Shown here piece after piece: positions 31,694-41,453 of a stretch of 64,000 nucleotides of DNA. The notes under the pieces were generated by a model. It was not told where the DNA came from. It did not search any database and was given only the letters and a program-made list of their open reading frames with translations. Position 1 is the first letter of the stretch, and every line of letters begins with the position of its first letter. A program made the position numbers and the translations under genes. Source of the DNA: Zoogloea oleivorans (GTDB lineage: Bacteria > Pseudomonadota > Gammaproteobacteria > Burkholderiales > Rhodocyclaceae); the NCBI RefSeq assembly GCF_008107625.1, contig NZ_SDKK01000010.1:124001-188000 (forward strand). Reading direction: 5' to 3'.

Positions 31694-33868
31694 TCAGAAC
31701 GCCAGCTGAACGCCCCCGCGCCTCACCGCCGGCTGCACCGTGGCCGGCACGAAGGCCGGATTGTGCAGGGCAGCAGCCAGCATCGCAGAACTCATCGGCC
31801 GCGCGAACAGGAAGCCCTGGATAAGGTGGCAACCGCGCCGGCTCAGGGCCTCCAGCTGGGCGACCGTTTCGACGCCCTCAGCCACCACTTCCAGGCCCAG
31901 GCTGTGGGCCAGGCCGATCACCGCCTCCACGATGGCAATACCCTGCCCGTCATCCAGTTCATTGACGAAGGAACGGTCGATCTTCAGGGTGTCCACCGCC
32001 AGCCGGCGCAGGTAGGCCAGCGACGAATAGCCGGTGCCGAAGTCGTCCACTGCCACCCGCACGCCCATCTCGCGCAGTTGCGCAAGAATCACCGTCGCGT
32101 AGTCCAGATCACGCATCAGCACGGTTTCGGTCAGTTCGAACTCGATTCGCGAGGCCGGTATGCCCGCTTCGGCCAGCACGGCGCGAACGGTGGGAAGCAG
32201 CTGGGCATCCATGAAGTTCACGCCGGACAAGTTGATGCTGACCCGGAAATCATCCGGCAGATCATCGCCCAGCGCGGCAATATCGGCGCACACCTGCTCC
32301 ATGACACAGCGGCTGAGGGGCACGATCATCCCGGTCTCTTCCGCCAGCGAGATGAACTCCGGCGGCGGTATCGAGCCACGATCCATGTGGGACCAGCGCA
32401 CCAGCGCCTCGGCCTTGACGATGGCCCGCTGATTCACGTCGACGATGGGCTGATAGAGCACCTTGAGCTCATCGGCTCCGAGAGCCCGGCGCAAATCGCC
32501 TTCGAGGGTGAAGCGCAGGAAAGCCGCCACCTTCATTTCCTCGGAAAACAGGGCCACCGGATCGCCGTTGGTCCGCTTGGCCCGGTTGAGGGCGGTTTCG
32601 GCCGCCTTCAGCAAGGCATCGGCATCGGTGGCATGGTCCGGCATGACGGCCAGCCCGACCCGCGCCGACAGGGTGATGTCCTGCCCCGGCACACGGATTG
32701 GCGCCCGCACCACCTGCAGCAGCCTGTGTGCCAGGACCAGCATTTCCTCCACTGAGCCCACATCGCTCATCAGGATGCCGAATTCGTCGGCGGCCAGTCG
32801 TGCCACCTTGAAACGGGTTATCCCGCTCCCTCCTGCCGGCTCGGCGGGGGTACGGTCGCCCATTGCCTCGCGCAGGCGATGGGCAATCACCTGCAGCACC
32901 TGGTCGCCCCGCTCCGGCCCCAGGCTGTCGTTGATGCGGGCAAAACGGTCGATATCCACCACCATCACCGCACAGCGGCTGTCGTGGCGCAGGCTGCGGG
33001 AGGTGACACCGAGCAGGGTCTCCCGGAAAAACTCCCGGTTGGGCAGCCCGGTGAGGTGGTCGAAGTAAGCCAGCTGGCGAATCCGCCGCTGGGCGTCCAC
33101 CTGCTCGGTGATGTCCTGAACGCTGCCCTCCATGACCATGCCGGAGCAGCCCCGCTCGCCGCCGCCGTCCAGCGGCTCAACGGTCTCCAGGAGCGTCCGC
33201 ACGCTGCCATCGGGCCAGACAACCCGGTAGGTCAGCTGGAAGCCGGTCCCCTTGCGGGCGCCCTCCAGGGCCGCGGCCATCAAGGGACGGTCGGGCACAT
33301 AGACGTGCTCCAGCATCGCCGCCATGCCCTCGCCAAAACCGTCAGCACGCTGCCCGAACAGACGGTAATACTGGGCCGAACGCAGGACATGGTCTTCCTT
33401 GACAAACCACTCCCAGCTCCCCAGGCGAGCGATGCGCTGGGCATTGGAAAGACTCTCCTTGTTGCGGGTGAGCTCCTTCATGACCTCCGCCGAGCGCAGC
33501 ACGTAACGGATGCGAAAACGCAGCAGCGTCCAGTTGATCGGCTTGGAGATGAAGTCGGTGGCGCCCACATCGAAAGCCCGCTCGACCGAATCGCCATCGT
33601 CCAGGCCGGTGAGCATGATGATCGGGACCAGATGGCCGGTCTGGCGGGCCCGCAGCTGCTGACAAACCTCGAAACCGCTCAGGCCGGGCATCATCACGTC
33701 GAGCAGCACCAGATCCGGCGGCGCCGCATCGAACAGGGCCAGCGCCTGCTCGCCGTCCTCCGCTTCGCGAATGGTGAATCCGCCCTCGCGCAGCGCCTCC
33801 GTCGCCATCATGCGGGTCAGGGGGTCGTCATCCACGACCAGGACATGCGGGCTATTGCTTACAGTCAT
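31694..33868 (-). CDS. Response regulator REC-PAS-GGDEF-EAL (probable c-di-GMP phosphodiesterase)
   Basis: A 724-residue cytoplasmic output protein. REC is at about residues 8-130 with the acceptor in [13 protein letters not shown] near 54. A PAS domain follows at about 150-270 ([12 protein letters not shown]). The GGDEF domain has its signature changed to AADEF ([10 protein letters not shown], near 358), so cyclase activity is unlikely. The EAL domain from about 465 keeps [35 protein letters not shown] and VVAEGVET, so phosphodiesterase activity is likely. The start at 33868 follows from an ATGA overlap with the upstream kinase gene. It is the last gene of the TonB receptor-YfiR-kinase operon and its natural output. 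Confidence 0.9.
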   Translation of the reverse strand: MTVSNSPHVLVVDDDPLTRMMATEALREGGFTIREAEDGEQALALFDAAPPDLVLLDVMMPGLSGFEVCQQLRARQTGHLVPIIMLTGLDDGDSVERAFDVGATDFISKPINWTLLRFRIRYVLRSAEVMKELTRNKESLSNAQRIARLGSWEWFVKEDHVLRSAQYYRLFGQRADGFGEGMAAMLEHVYVPDRPLMAAALEGARKGTGFQLTYRVVWPDGSVRTLLETVEPLDGGGERGCSGMVMEGSVQDITEQVDAQRRIRQLAYFDHLTGLPNREFFRETLLGVTSRSLRHDSRCAVMVVDIDRFARINDSLGPERGDQVLQVIAHRLREAMGDRTPAEPAGGSGITRFKVARLAADEFGILMSDVGSVEEMLVLAHRLLQVVRAPIRVPGQDITLSARVGLAVMPDHATDADALLKAAETALNRAKRTNGDPVALFSEEMKVAAFLRFTLEGDLRRALGADELKVLYQPIVDVNQRAIVKAEALVRWSHMDRGSIPPPEFISLAEETGMIVPLSRCVMEQVCADIAALGDDLPDDFRVSINLSGVNFMDAQLLPTVRAVLAEAGIPASRIEFELTETVLMRDLDYATVILAQLREMGVRVAVDDFGTGYSSLAYLRRLAVDTLKIDRSFVNELDDGQGIAIVEAVIGLAHSLGLEVVAEGVETVAQLEALSRRGCHLIQGFLFARPMSSAMLAAALHNPAFVPATVQPAVRRGGVQLAF

Positions 33869-36633
33869 CGTTGCATTGGGCTTTCCACCCCTTCCAGTAC
33901 GTCCACACTCACCAAGTTTTCCTTCAGGAGAACTGCCACGCAGGCGTCCCAAGCTTCGACGATACCGTTCACATCGTCGATCGTCGGCATGGCGCCCCCC
34001 TTGATCCGCTCATCCAGCCGGCGCGCCCGCAAGGCCAGCCGCACCGCACCGACCGCCAGGCAGCCGGACTTCATCTTGTGGGCCAGCGCCCGTACGGCCG
34101 GCGCATCACCGGCGGCCACTCCGGCACGCAAACCCTGCACATTGCGCTCGGTTTCTCCGACAAACAGCGGCAGCAAACGTTGCAGCATGGGCGAGGCCCG
34201 GTTGCCATTGACCCCCGGCAACGCCATCAGCAAATCGAGATCCATCGCTGGCTCAAGCGGGACGGACGGAGTGGCGACTTCCGCCGCCGGTGGGGGTGCC
34301 ACGCAGCCCCCGTCGGGATCGGATGGCAGAGCCTCGCGCAACCAGCGGCTGAGCACCGCCCACAACTGTTCGCGGGATACCGGCTTGACCAGGTAATCAT
34401 CCATGCCGGCAGCCAGGCAGGCGTCCCGGTCTTCCTTGAGGGCATTGGCAGTAAGGGCGACGATGGGCATGCGCGGCAATCCCCGCTCCGCTTCATCGGC
34501 GCGGATGGCGAGAGTCGCCTGGCGACCATCCATCTCCGGCATCTGGATGTCCATCAGAATCAGGCCGAAATGACCTTCGCGACAAGCCTCCAGCGCCTTG
34601 CGTCCATCTTCGGCCACCGACACCCGGCAACCGAGGGATTCGAGCACGGCAGTGACCACCTCCCGGTTCACCGGGTGATCCTCAACGACCAGCACATGCG
34701 CGGCAAGAGTGCTGCCTGCCGGATCCGGCGCCGTGGCAACGGTCAACTCGCTGAGCAGGAAACGGCGGATCTCCGAGCCGGTCAGCGGACGCGCCAGGAC
34801 CAGCTCCGCCCCCGCCCCCTGCACGCAGACCGCATCGTCTCGCCCGGCGCCGACGACCGCAGCAAGGAGCGGACGCTCCGGCCGCTCACGCAGGCTGGCC
34901 AGCAGTTCGAGGCCCGTACCGGCATCGAAGGACGGATCCACCACCACCCAGTCAAAGCCGGTGCCGACATCAAGCATTTCACTGACTGCCGGCCGATCGT
35001 AGGCCAGTTCGCTGCGACAGCCGAAGAAGGCCAGTTGTTCGACAAGGGCGTCACGCAGCAGCGGATCGCCAATGGCCAGCAGCGCGGCGCGCCCGGTCAG
35101 CGGCTGCTCGGCGGGGCCGTGCTGCGTATCGATGCCGAGCTCGAACTCGACCCAGAAACAGGAGCCACGCCCGGGCTCGGTGATGTAATCGATCTCGCCG
35201 CCCATCAGCTCGACCAGCTGCTTGGCGATGGACAGGCCCAGCCCGGTTCCGCCGAAGCGCCGGGCCATGGAGTTATCCGCCTGGGAGAAGGATTGAAACA
35301 GCCTCGCCCCGGCTCCCCGCGGCACCCCGATCCCGCTGTCGCGCACCTCTGCGCGCAGGCGCAGGCGCCCGCCGGAGACACACGGCACGCGGGTAATCAC
35401 GATGCTGATTTCACCCTTTTCAGTGAACTTCTGGGCATTCGACACCAGGTTGTTGAGCACCTGACGGACGCGCAGCGCATCGCCCACCACGTGGTCGGGC
35501 ACCCGGTGATCGACGTAGAGGCGCAGCAGCAGGCCGCGTTCATGGGCCGAAGTGGCAAACAGGGCGGCTACCTGATCCACCGTATCCCGCAGGGAAAAGG
35601 GCAGGACTTCGAGCTCAAGGCGCCCGGCCTCGATTTTCGATACGTCGAGCACGTCGTTGATGATCTCCATGAGGGCGCAAGCCGAGTTGTCCAGCATATC
35701 AACAAAGCGCCCCTGCCGCTCTGCCAGGGATGTCTGACGCAGCAGGCCGATCATTCCCAGAACCCCGTTCATCGGCGTGCGGATCTCGTGGCTCATGTTG
35801 GCGAGGAACTGGGACTTGGCCCGGCTGGCCGCTTCCGCCTGCTCCTTGGCGCCCTGCAACTCAGCGGTACGGACGGCCACCTCCGAGGCCAGATGCTCCC
35901 GATGAAGGGTCAGCTCCCGGTCGCGGGTGGCGATTTCGGCCAGCATGCCGTTGAAGCCGGCAATCAGCTCGCCGACCTCGTCCGCGTAGCCGGGCGGGGC
36001 GCGCAGGTCGTAGCGCTTGTGGGTGCCCACCTCGCGCACCACGCCGGCAAGCTGCTGCAGCGGTTCGACGATCATCCCCTGCATGCGCCGGGTAAACAGG
36101 GCTGCGGCAATCAAGGCCACCACCAGCCCGAGCAAGGCAAAGGCGACCCACAGGGCGATTCGTCCGATGACCGGCTTGAGATCGAATTCGAGGATCAGCT
36201 CGCCGAGCAACTCGCCGTCGCTGCGGAGAGGCTGATTCACCACCAGACAGAGCGGCTGCCAGTGGGTCGTCCCCTGCCCGGCAAGGATCCTGAGTGCCGA
36301 TACCCGTGCGGGCTGGCTGCGCAGGCTGGCCGGATAAGCGGCAAAGATCGTTCCGTCCGGACGAACCAGCACGGCAGCGGCCACCCGCTGGTGATAGCGC
36401 AGGGACGCCAGCAGACTGTCAGCCACCCGCGAGTCGTCGAAACGCAGCGGCGAGATGGCGCCGTCGGCAACGATCTCGGAGAGCACCCGGCCGTCCTCGT
36501 CGGCCCGCTGGATCTCGTTGCGCACCTCGGTCACGAAAATGGTCAGCAAGGCCACACCGAGGGCGATCAGCACACTACGCCGGACGATGATGCTGAGTTT
36601 GCGCCCGATGGGCAGATCTCTCAGGTTCTGCAT
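33865..36633 (-). CDS. Hybrid histidine kinase with CHASE8-like periplasmic domain, HAMP, two receivers and HPt
   Basis: BarA-like membrane phosphorelay kinase of 922 residues. Transmembrane helices lie at about 18-38 and 157-178. They enclose a small periplasmic domain with the CHASE8 pattern ([20 protein letters not shown], then [10 protein letters not shown]), the type found in the diguanylate cyclase YfiN. HAMP (about 180-232), HisKA ([11 protein letters not shown], histidine about 281) and HATPase ([10 protein letters not shown], about 456) follow. The first receiver at about 510-630 is degenerate. The second has its aspartate in [13 protein letters not shown] near 693, and an HPt histidine is in [10 protein letters not shown] near 849. 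It starts 1 base after the yfiR-like stop and overlaps the EAL gene by ATGA. The obvious model is YfiR controlling this kinase through the CHASE8 domain. Confidence 0.9.
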   Translation of the reverse strand: MQNLRDLPIGRKLSIIVRRSVLIALGVALLTIFVTEVRNEIQRADEDGRVLSEIVADGAISPLRFDDSRVADSLLASLRYHQRVAAAVLVRPDGTIFAAYPASLRSQPARVSALRILAGQGTTHWQPLCLVVNQPLRSDGELLGELILEFDLKPVIGRIALWVAFALLGLVVALIAAALFTRRMQGMIVEPLQQLAGVVREVGTHKRYDLRAPPGYADEVGELIAGFNGMLAEIATRDRELTLHREHLASEVAVRTAELQGAKEQAEAASRAKSQFLANMSHEIRTPMNGVLGMIGLLRQTSLAERQGRFVDMLDNSACALMEIINDVLDVSKIEAGRLELEVLPFSLRDTVDQVAALFATSAHERGLLLRLYVDHRVPDHVVGDALRVRQVLNNLVSNAQKFTEKGEISIVITRVPCVSGGRLRLRAEVRDSGIGVPRGAGARLFQSFSQADNSMARRFGGTGLGLSIAKQLVELMGGEIDYITEPGRGSCFWVEFELGIDTQHGPAEQPLTGRAALLAIGDPLLRDALVEQLAFFGCRSELAYDRPAVSEMLDVGTGFDWVVVDPSFDAGTGLELLASLRERPERPLLAAVVGAGRDDAVCVQGAGAELVLARPLTGSEIRRFLLSELTVATAPDPAGSTLAAHVLVVEDHPVNREVVTAVLESLGCRVSVAEDGRKALEACREGHFGLILMDIQMPEMDGRQATLAIRADEAERGLPRMPIVALTANALKEDRDACLAAGMDDYLVKPVSREQLWAVLSRWLREALPSDPDGGCVAPPPAAEVATPSVPLEPAMDLDLLMALPGVNGNRASPMLQRLLPLFVGETERNVQGLRAGVAAGDAPAVRALAHKMKSGCLAVGAVRLALRARRLDERIKGGAMPTIDDVNGIVEAWDACVAVLLKENLVSVDVLEGVESPMQR

Positions 36634-36634
36634 C

Positions 36635-37177
36635 TCAAGGGCCTTTCATGCCGATGACGTTACGCCCGAGGCGCAACAATCGGGAACTGGCGCGCAGGCT
36701 GTCCCGCTGCAGCGAAGCCTGGTTGATGTCGAAACGCACTCGCTCGTCTTCGGTCACCAGGCCAATGCTCCCACCCGCCTCGGCAAAGCCGTCGATGTCG
36801 CTCACCGTAAGCACGCTGCGCAAGGCCAGACCGCGCAGGATAAGGCCCAGCCGGCGCTCCTCCGAATCCGACACGAAAACGATGTGGCACTCGGCCGCCA
36901 GCTCCACACTGTCCACCTGGCGCACACGCACCTCACGCCCACTCACCTGGCGCCCGTCCAGACCCGCCAGCACGCCCCCAAAGGGGTCACGGCCAAGGAT
37001 GCACAGACGGAGCGGCGCCCCGCTGGGCAGGCGCACGCCGGGCCACTCCACGTAACGGGCAAAATTGAGCAGGTAGGCGGCCTTGATCTGGTATTCACCA
37101 GGCGGCGGGGAAGCCCAGGCAAAGAACCCGCCAAGGCCAAGTACGCCCAGGATCGCAATCCGGTAAAGGCGACGCAT
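36635..37177 (-). CDS. YfiR family periplasmic protein
   Basis: A 180-residue secreted protein of the YfiR/HmsC-like family (DUF4154). A signal peptide is visible at residues 1-26 ([17 protein letters not shown]...AWA). The family core begins with [18 protein letters not shown] and continues with [20 protein letters not shown], and a C-terminal [16 protein letters not shown]-type segment. In Pseudomonas YfiR is a periplasmic repressor of the CHASE8 cyclase YfiN. Here no YfiN is present, but the next gene encodes a kinase with a similar periplasmic domain. A GAGGA site precedes ATG 37177, 13 bases after the TonB receptor stop. Cysteines are fewer than in Pseudomonas YfiR, so redox control of the same kind is not assured. 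Confidence 0.88.
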   Translation of the reverse strand: MRRLYRIAILGVLGLGGFFAWASPPPGEYQIKAAYLLNFARYVEWPGVRLPSGAPLRLCILGRDPFGGVLAGLDGRQVSGREVRVRQVDSVELAAECHIVFVSDSEERRLGLILRGLALRSVLTVSDIDGFAEAGGSIGLVTEDERVRFDINQASLQRDSLRASSRLLRLGRNVIGMKGP

Positions 37178-37190
37178 CACGCAAACATCC

Positions 37191-39215
37191 TCAGAAGCGC
37201 CAAACGCCCTGAACGTAAGCCCGCCGCGGCTGGTAGGCCGGCTGCCCGGGGAAGAAATTCGATACGTACTCCAGGTGCAGAGGATCAAAAAGATTCTGTC
37301 CGACCAGGGCCAGCTCGAAGGAGCGATTGACGCGCCAGCCATAGCGCAGGTCGACACTCGTGTAGGCCGGCACCCCGCCCTGCCCGATGGCCCCCATCCG
37401 GCGCAGCATCAGATCCAGCTCGCGGCCGCGGCCCAGGTTGACCAGCGTGTGCAGGCTCGCCCAGTGATGAGGGGCAGAGCCTTCGAGGATTCGCCCGTAA
37501 GCGTTGCGGACCGGGTCGGCGCTGCGCCGGGCCGCCGTATCCATCAGGGTATAACTCGCCTGCAGACGCAGATTGGCCGTCACGGGCAGGTCAAGGCCGA
37601 GCTCCAGCCCGGTGCTCCGGGCGGCACTCAGGTTGCCCCGATACATGGACTGGACGGGAGCGTAATAAGGCGCCACCGGAATCGGGATCACTCCCGGACC
37701 GATCGGTCCCGTGGTCTCGCTGATCAGGCGGCGATAGTCATGATGAAAGAGGACCGCCTCGAAGCTGCCGTTGCCCAGGTTGCGACGGTAGCCCAGCTCC
37801 AGCGCATCAAGCCGCTCGGCCCGCGGGCTCCAGCCAGCGCCCGGCTTCGACACCACCGCCACCGCCGGAAAAGGAGAGCCAGGCGGCGTCGGCTGGAGTC
37901 CGAACAAAATCGTGGCGTCCGACTCGCCGATCGACGGTGTCCGGGCAGCCCGCGACCAACTGGTCCACAGACTGTCCGCCAGCGTCGGCGTCCACATCAG
38001 CCTGGCCGTCGGCTGAGGCTCTAAACGCGAGGTGCTGGCATAGTCGAAACGCCCGCCCAGGGTGAGCCTCCAGGTTTGCGGCACCAGCGTAATCTCATCC
38101 TGCACAAAGGCGCTCATCACCCGGTATTCGCGGCGCGGCGGCAGAATGCTGAGCACTTCGGTGGTCGCCTGGATCTCGGTCTGTATGTAACGGCTCCCCA
38201 GCCCCCACATCACTTCGTGCCGCCCACTGGGCACCAGGCGATGCTGGAAGTCGAGATCGGCGGTATTGACCGTCCCCTTGCCGTAGGTAGCCACATTGGC
38301 CCACTGGTGATCGAGATAGACCTGCAACGATGCCTCGCCATCGGCCAGCCCCCAGTTGTAGCGCCCGGTCAGACTGGCCCCCTCGAACTCGAACTGGAGC
38401 GGCACCAGGCCGCCGTAGCCGCCCACTGCGGGGGTTTCGATGTTCTCGGTAGTGGTGCGACGATAACTGGCGCCCTGCAACATCCAGGCATCCACCCCGG
38501 AGCCGGCCCCGTCCATGCGAAAACCGGCCAGCCAGCCATGATTGCGGTCCCGCTCGGACTTGCCATCCACCGAACGGGAACGCTCCAGCTCACTGCCCTT
38601 GGCGTAGACACGCAATGCCCCGATCCCGTCCAGGTCGATCCCCTGGCGCACCGCCGTCACCGCCCGCCCCTGATCGTCCATACTTGCCGACACCAGGCTG
38701 TCACGGGTGGCCGTGGCCTTGCGGGTGACGATGTTGATCACCCCATTGACCGCGTTCGCCCCCCACAGGGACGCTCCCGGCCCGCGGATCACCTCGATGC
38801 GCTCCACATCCTCCAGCATCACGTCCAGAGCTTCCCAGAACACACCGGAGAAGAGCGGACTGTAGACGCTGCGGCCATCGATCTGCACCAGCAGCTTGTT
38901 GGCGAAGCGTCCCCCGAGGCCGCGCACGCTCACGGCCCAGCGCCCCCCGCCGATTTGCGCCACGTTCACACCTGGCACCTCGCGCAGGGCTTCCGGCACA
39001 CTGCGGGCCCCGCTGCGGCGGATATCCTCGGCAGACAGCACCGTCACCGCAGCCGGCGTCTCGGAGAGCTTCTGGGCCTTCCGGGACACGGCGGACACAT
39101 CAAGCCGAACCAGCTCTTCCAGCGTCAGATCGACCAGCGGCGGCTCAGCGGCACACACGGCGGCAGCCTGCCACAGGGCAGGAAGAAGAAGGCAGGCTCG
39201 ACGGGGATGCATCAT
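37191..39215 (-). CDS. TonB-dependent outer-membrane receptor
   Basis: A 674-residue receptor with a signal peptide (about residues 1-22), a plug domain and a 22-strand barrel. The plug is recognised from LSETPAAVTVLSAEDIRRSG, VPEALREVPGVNVAQI and the conserved VERIEVIRGPGASLWGANAV. The protein ends in Phe (GVWRF). A possible TonB box-like stretch follows the signal peptide (VDLTLEELVRLDV). The substrate is unknown; the plug resembles vitamin B12/siderophore-type receptors broadly. As first gene of an operon with YfiR, a CHASE8 kinase and an EAL protein, it may act as sensor as well as importer. Two adjacent start codons (39215 or 39212) cannot be separated. Confidence 0.93.
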   Translation of the reverse strand: MMHPRRACLLLPALWQAAAVCAAEPPLVDLTLEELVRLDVSAVSRKAQKLSETPAAVTVLSAEDIRRSGARSVPEALREVPGVNVAQIGGGRWAVSVRGLGGRFANKLLVQIDGRSVYSPLFSGVFWEALDVMLEDVERIEVIRGPGASLWGANAVNGVINIVTRKATATRDSLVSASMDDQGRAVTAVRQGIDLDGIGALRVYAKGSELERSRSVDGKSERDRNHGWLAGFRMDGAGSGVDAWMLQGASYRRTTTENIETPAVGGYGGLVPLQFEFEGASLTGRYNWGLADGEASLQVYLDHQWANVATYGKGTVNTADLDFQHRLVPSGRHEVMWGLGSRYIQTEIQATTEVLSILPPRREYRVMSAFVQDEITLVPQTWRLTLGGRFDYASTSRLEPQPTARLMWTPTLADSLWTSWSRAARTPSIGESDATILFGLQPTPPGSPFPAVAVVSKPGAGWSPRAERLDALELGYRRNLGNGSFEAVLFHHDYRRLISETTGPIGPGVIPIPVAPYYAPVQSMYRGNLSAARSTGLELGLDLPVTANLRLQASYTLMDTAARRSADPVRNAYGRILEGSAPHHWASLHTLVNLGRGRELDLMLRRMGAIGQGGVPAYTSVDLRYGWRVNRSFELALVGQNLFDPLHLEYVSNFFPGQPAYQPRRAYVQGVWRF

Positions 39216-39362
39216 CGATTCAAGGTACGGGAAGAGGATGAATGGCGGAACCGGGCCGGGAAGCCCATCCGGTAGCAGAAGCTCTTTTACCGAAACACTG
39301 CCCCAAGCGCCTACCTAACAATTGGCAGTATCGAAAAATTCGCAAAAAACCAGACCTTTAAA

Positions 39363-39378
39363 TGTGAAAAACATCACA
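39363..39378. promoter_or_regulatory. Perfect CRP/Vfr-type box between the TonB receptor operon and glnS
   Basis: TGTGAAAAACATCACA is an exact match to the CRP consensus TGTGA-N6-TCACA. It lies 148 bases upstream of the receptor start and 131 bases upstream of glnS. I find no convincing -10 at standard class I or II spacing on either strand. A TACAAT at 39446-39451 is a plausible -10 for glnS. The rest of the 294-base divergent region (39216-39509) shows nothing else I can name. Confidence 0.5.
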
Positions 39379-39509
39379 ACATCCATTACTGGCTTGCATG
39401 CCAACCGTTCGCTGGCGACAAATCTTCGGCAGCCCCGCCTTCGGCTACAATCCGGGGCTTTCCAGACTCCGGCGGCACCCAGCCCCACGCCCGTCAAGGT
39501 ACGATCCAG

Positions 39510-41231
39510 ATGACCGCTCCGACCTCCCTGCCCGAAGAAGCTGCACCCAGCAATTTCATCCGCAACCTCATTGACGAAGACCGACGCCTCGGCAAATGGG
39601 GCGGCCGCGTCGAAACCCGCTTCCCGCCCGAGCCGAACGGCTATCTGCACTATGGCCACGCCAAGAGCATCTGCCTGAATTTCGGTCTGGCGCAGATTTA
39701 CGGCGGCGCCTGTCACATGCGCTTCGACGACACCAATCCGACCAAGGAAGAGCAGGAATACGTCGACGCCATCATCGAGGCCGTGCAGTGGCTGGGCTTC
39801 GACTGGGGCCAGCACCTGTACTTTGCGTCGGACTACTTCGACAAGATGTACGCCATGGCCGAGCACCTGATCACGGTCGGCAAGGCCTACGTCGAATCCC
39901 TGTCGGCCGAGGAAATGCGCGCCTACCGCGGCACCCTGTCGGCGCCGGGCAAGGACAGCCCCTACCGCAACCGCAGCGTGACCGAGAACATCGAACTCTT
40001 CCAGCGCATGAAGGCCGGCGAATTTCCCGACGGCACACACATCCTGCGCGCGAAGATCGACATGGCCTCGCCCAACATCAACCTGCGCGACCCGGCCATC
40101 TACCGCATCCGCCACGCCACCCATCACCGCACCGGTGACCGCTGGTGCGTGTACCCGATGTACACCTTCGCGCACCCCATCGAGGACGCGCTCGAAGATG
40201 TCACCCATTCGGTGTGCACCCTCGAATTCGCCGACCAACGCCCGTTCTACGACTGGCTGCTCGACTCCCTCGCCGACGGCGGCTTCTTCTCCCGCCCGGT
40301 GCCGCGCCAGATCGAATTCGCCCGCCTCAACCTCACCTACGTGGTGCTCTCCAAACGCAAGCTGATCCAGCTCGTCGAAGAAAAGCACGTCGCCGGCTGG
40401 GACGACCCGCGCCTGCCGACCCTCGTCGGGGCCCGTCGCCGCGGCTTCACGCCGGAAGGCTTCCGTCACTTCGCCGAGCGCATCGGCGTCTCGAAGGGCG
40501 ACTCGTGGATCGACATGAGCGTGCTCGAGGACTGCATGCGCGAGCACCTCAACGAAGCCGCCGAGCGCCGCGTCGCCGTACTCGACCCGGTCAAGCTGAT
40601 CATCACCAATTACCCCGAAGGCCACACCGAGCGCTGCCACGCCCCCAACCACCCGCTCCACCCCGAACTCGGCAAGCGCGAAATGCCCTTCGGCCGCGAA
40701 CTGTGGATCGAGCGCGAAGACTTCATGGAAACCCCGGTCAAGGGCTATCACCGCCTCTACCCGGGCAACATGGCGCGCCTGCGCTACGGTTTCGTGGTGA
40801 AGTGCACCGGCTGCGAGAAGGATGCCGACGGCAACATCACCGCCGTGCTGTGCGAATACCTGCCCGACTCCAAGTCCGGCACCCCGGGCGCCGACAACTA
40901 CAAGGTCAAGGGCAACCTGCACTGGGTTGCCGTGGCCCACGCCTACGCGGCCGAAGTGCGCCTCTACGACCGCCTGTTCTCCAGCGCCTACCCGGGCAAC
41001 CGTCGCGAAGGCGATCCGGAAGGCGTGGAGCGCGACTTCCTCGATGACATCAATCCAGGCAGCCTGCAGGTCATCACCGCCCAGCTCGAACCCGCCCTGC
41101 GGGCCGCCAGGGCAGAAGCGCGCTTCCAGTTCGAACGGCACGGCTACTTCGTGGCGGATCGCGTCGACTCCCGGGAGGGAGCCCCCGTGTTCAACCGCAC
41201 GGTCACCCTGCGCGACACCTGGAAGAAATAG
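39510..41231 (+). CDS. glnS: Glutaminyl-tRNA synthetase
   Basis: Class I synthetase of 573 residues that charges tRNA-Gln. The HIGH motif is in PPEPNGYLHYGHAKS at about residues 40-54 and the KMSKS equivalent is in TYVVLSKRKL in the middle. It is followed by the two-barrel anticodon-binding region characteristic of GlnRS. The presence of GlnRS means glutamine tRNA is charged directly. AAGG lies upstream of the start. The gene stands alone between the divergent TonB operon and the GGDEF-EAL operon and ends in a strong terminator. Confidence 0.97.
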   Translation: MTAPTSLPEEAAPSNFIRNLIDEDRRLGKWGGRVETRFPPEPNGYLHYGHAKSICLNFGLAQIYGGACHMRFDDTNPTKEEQEYVDAIIEAVQWLGFDWGQHLYFASDYFDKMYAMAEHLITVGKAYVESLSAEEMRAYRGTLSAPGKDSPYRNRSVTENIELFQRMKAGEFPDGTHILRAKIDMASPNINLRDPAIYRIRHATHHRTGDRWCVYPMYTFAHPIEDALEDVTHSVCTLEFADQRPFYDWLLDSLADGGFFSRPVPRQIEFARLNLTYVVLSKRKLIQLVEEKHVAGWDDPRLPTLVGARRRGFTPEGFRHFAERIGVSKGDSWIDMSVLEDCMREHLNEAAERRVAVLDPVKLIITNYPEGHTERCHAPNHPLHPELGKREMPFGRELWIEREDFMETPVKGYHRLYPGNMARLRYGFVVKCTGCEKDADGNITAVLCEYLPDSKSGTPGADNYKVKGNLHWVAVAHAYAAEVRLYDRLFSSAYPGNRREGDPEGVERDFLDDINPGSLQVITAQLEPALRAARAEARFQFERHGYFVADRVDSREGAPVFNRTVTLRDTWKK

Positions 41232-41252
41232 GCCTCATAGACGGTCAGCAAG

Positions 41253-41282
41253 GGGCGGCGATACAAATCGCCGCCCTTTTTT
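41253..41282 (+). terminator. Rho-independent terminator after glnS
   Basis: GGGCGGCGAT pairs with ATCGCCGCCC around an ACAA loop, followed by six T. Confidence 0.93.
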
Positions 41283-41453
41283 CACCAGCATCGCCCTTGC
41301 CGCAGCAGGCAAAGAAGGCCAGGACAACGCGGCTCACTCGTACGGGCTGGCGACAGATTACAATGGGATGCCGACGACCAGATCGTCATATCCATGCCGA
41401 CTGCCGACTAAAAATTTGCGCCCCCTTTCAGCGCGCCCGACCATCACAACTAC

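Noticed and set aside
33871-36657. A 928-codon open frame almost exactly opposite the CHASE8 kinase
   Set aside because: Again a codon-bias mirror; composition is typical of reversed GC-rich coding DNA and no family is recognisable.
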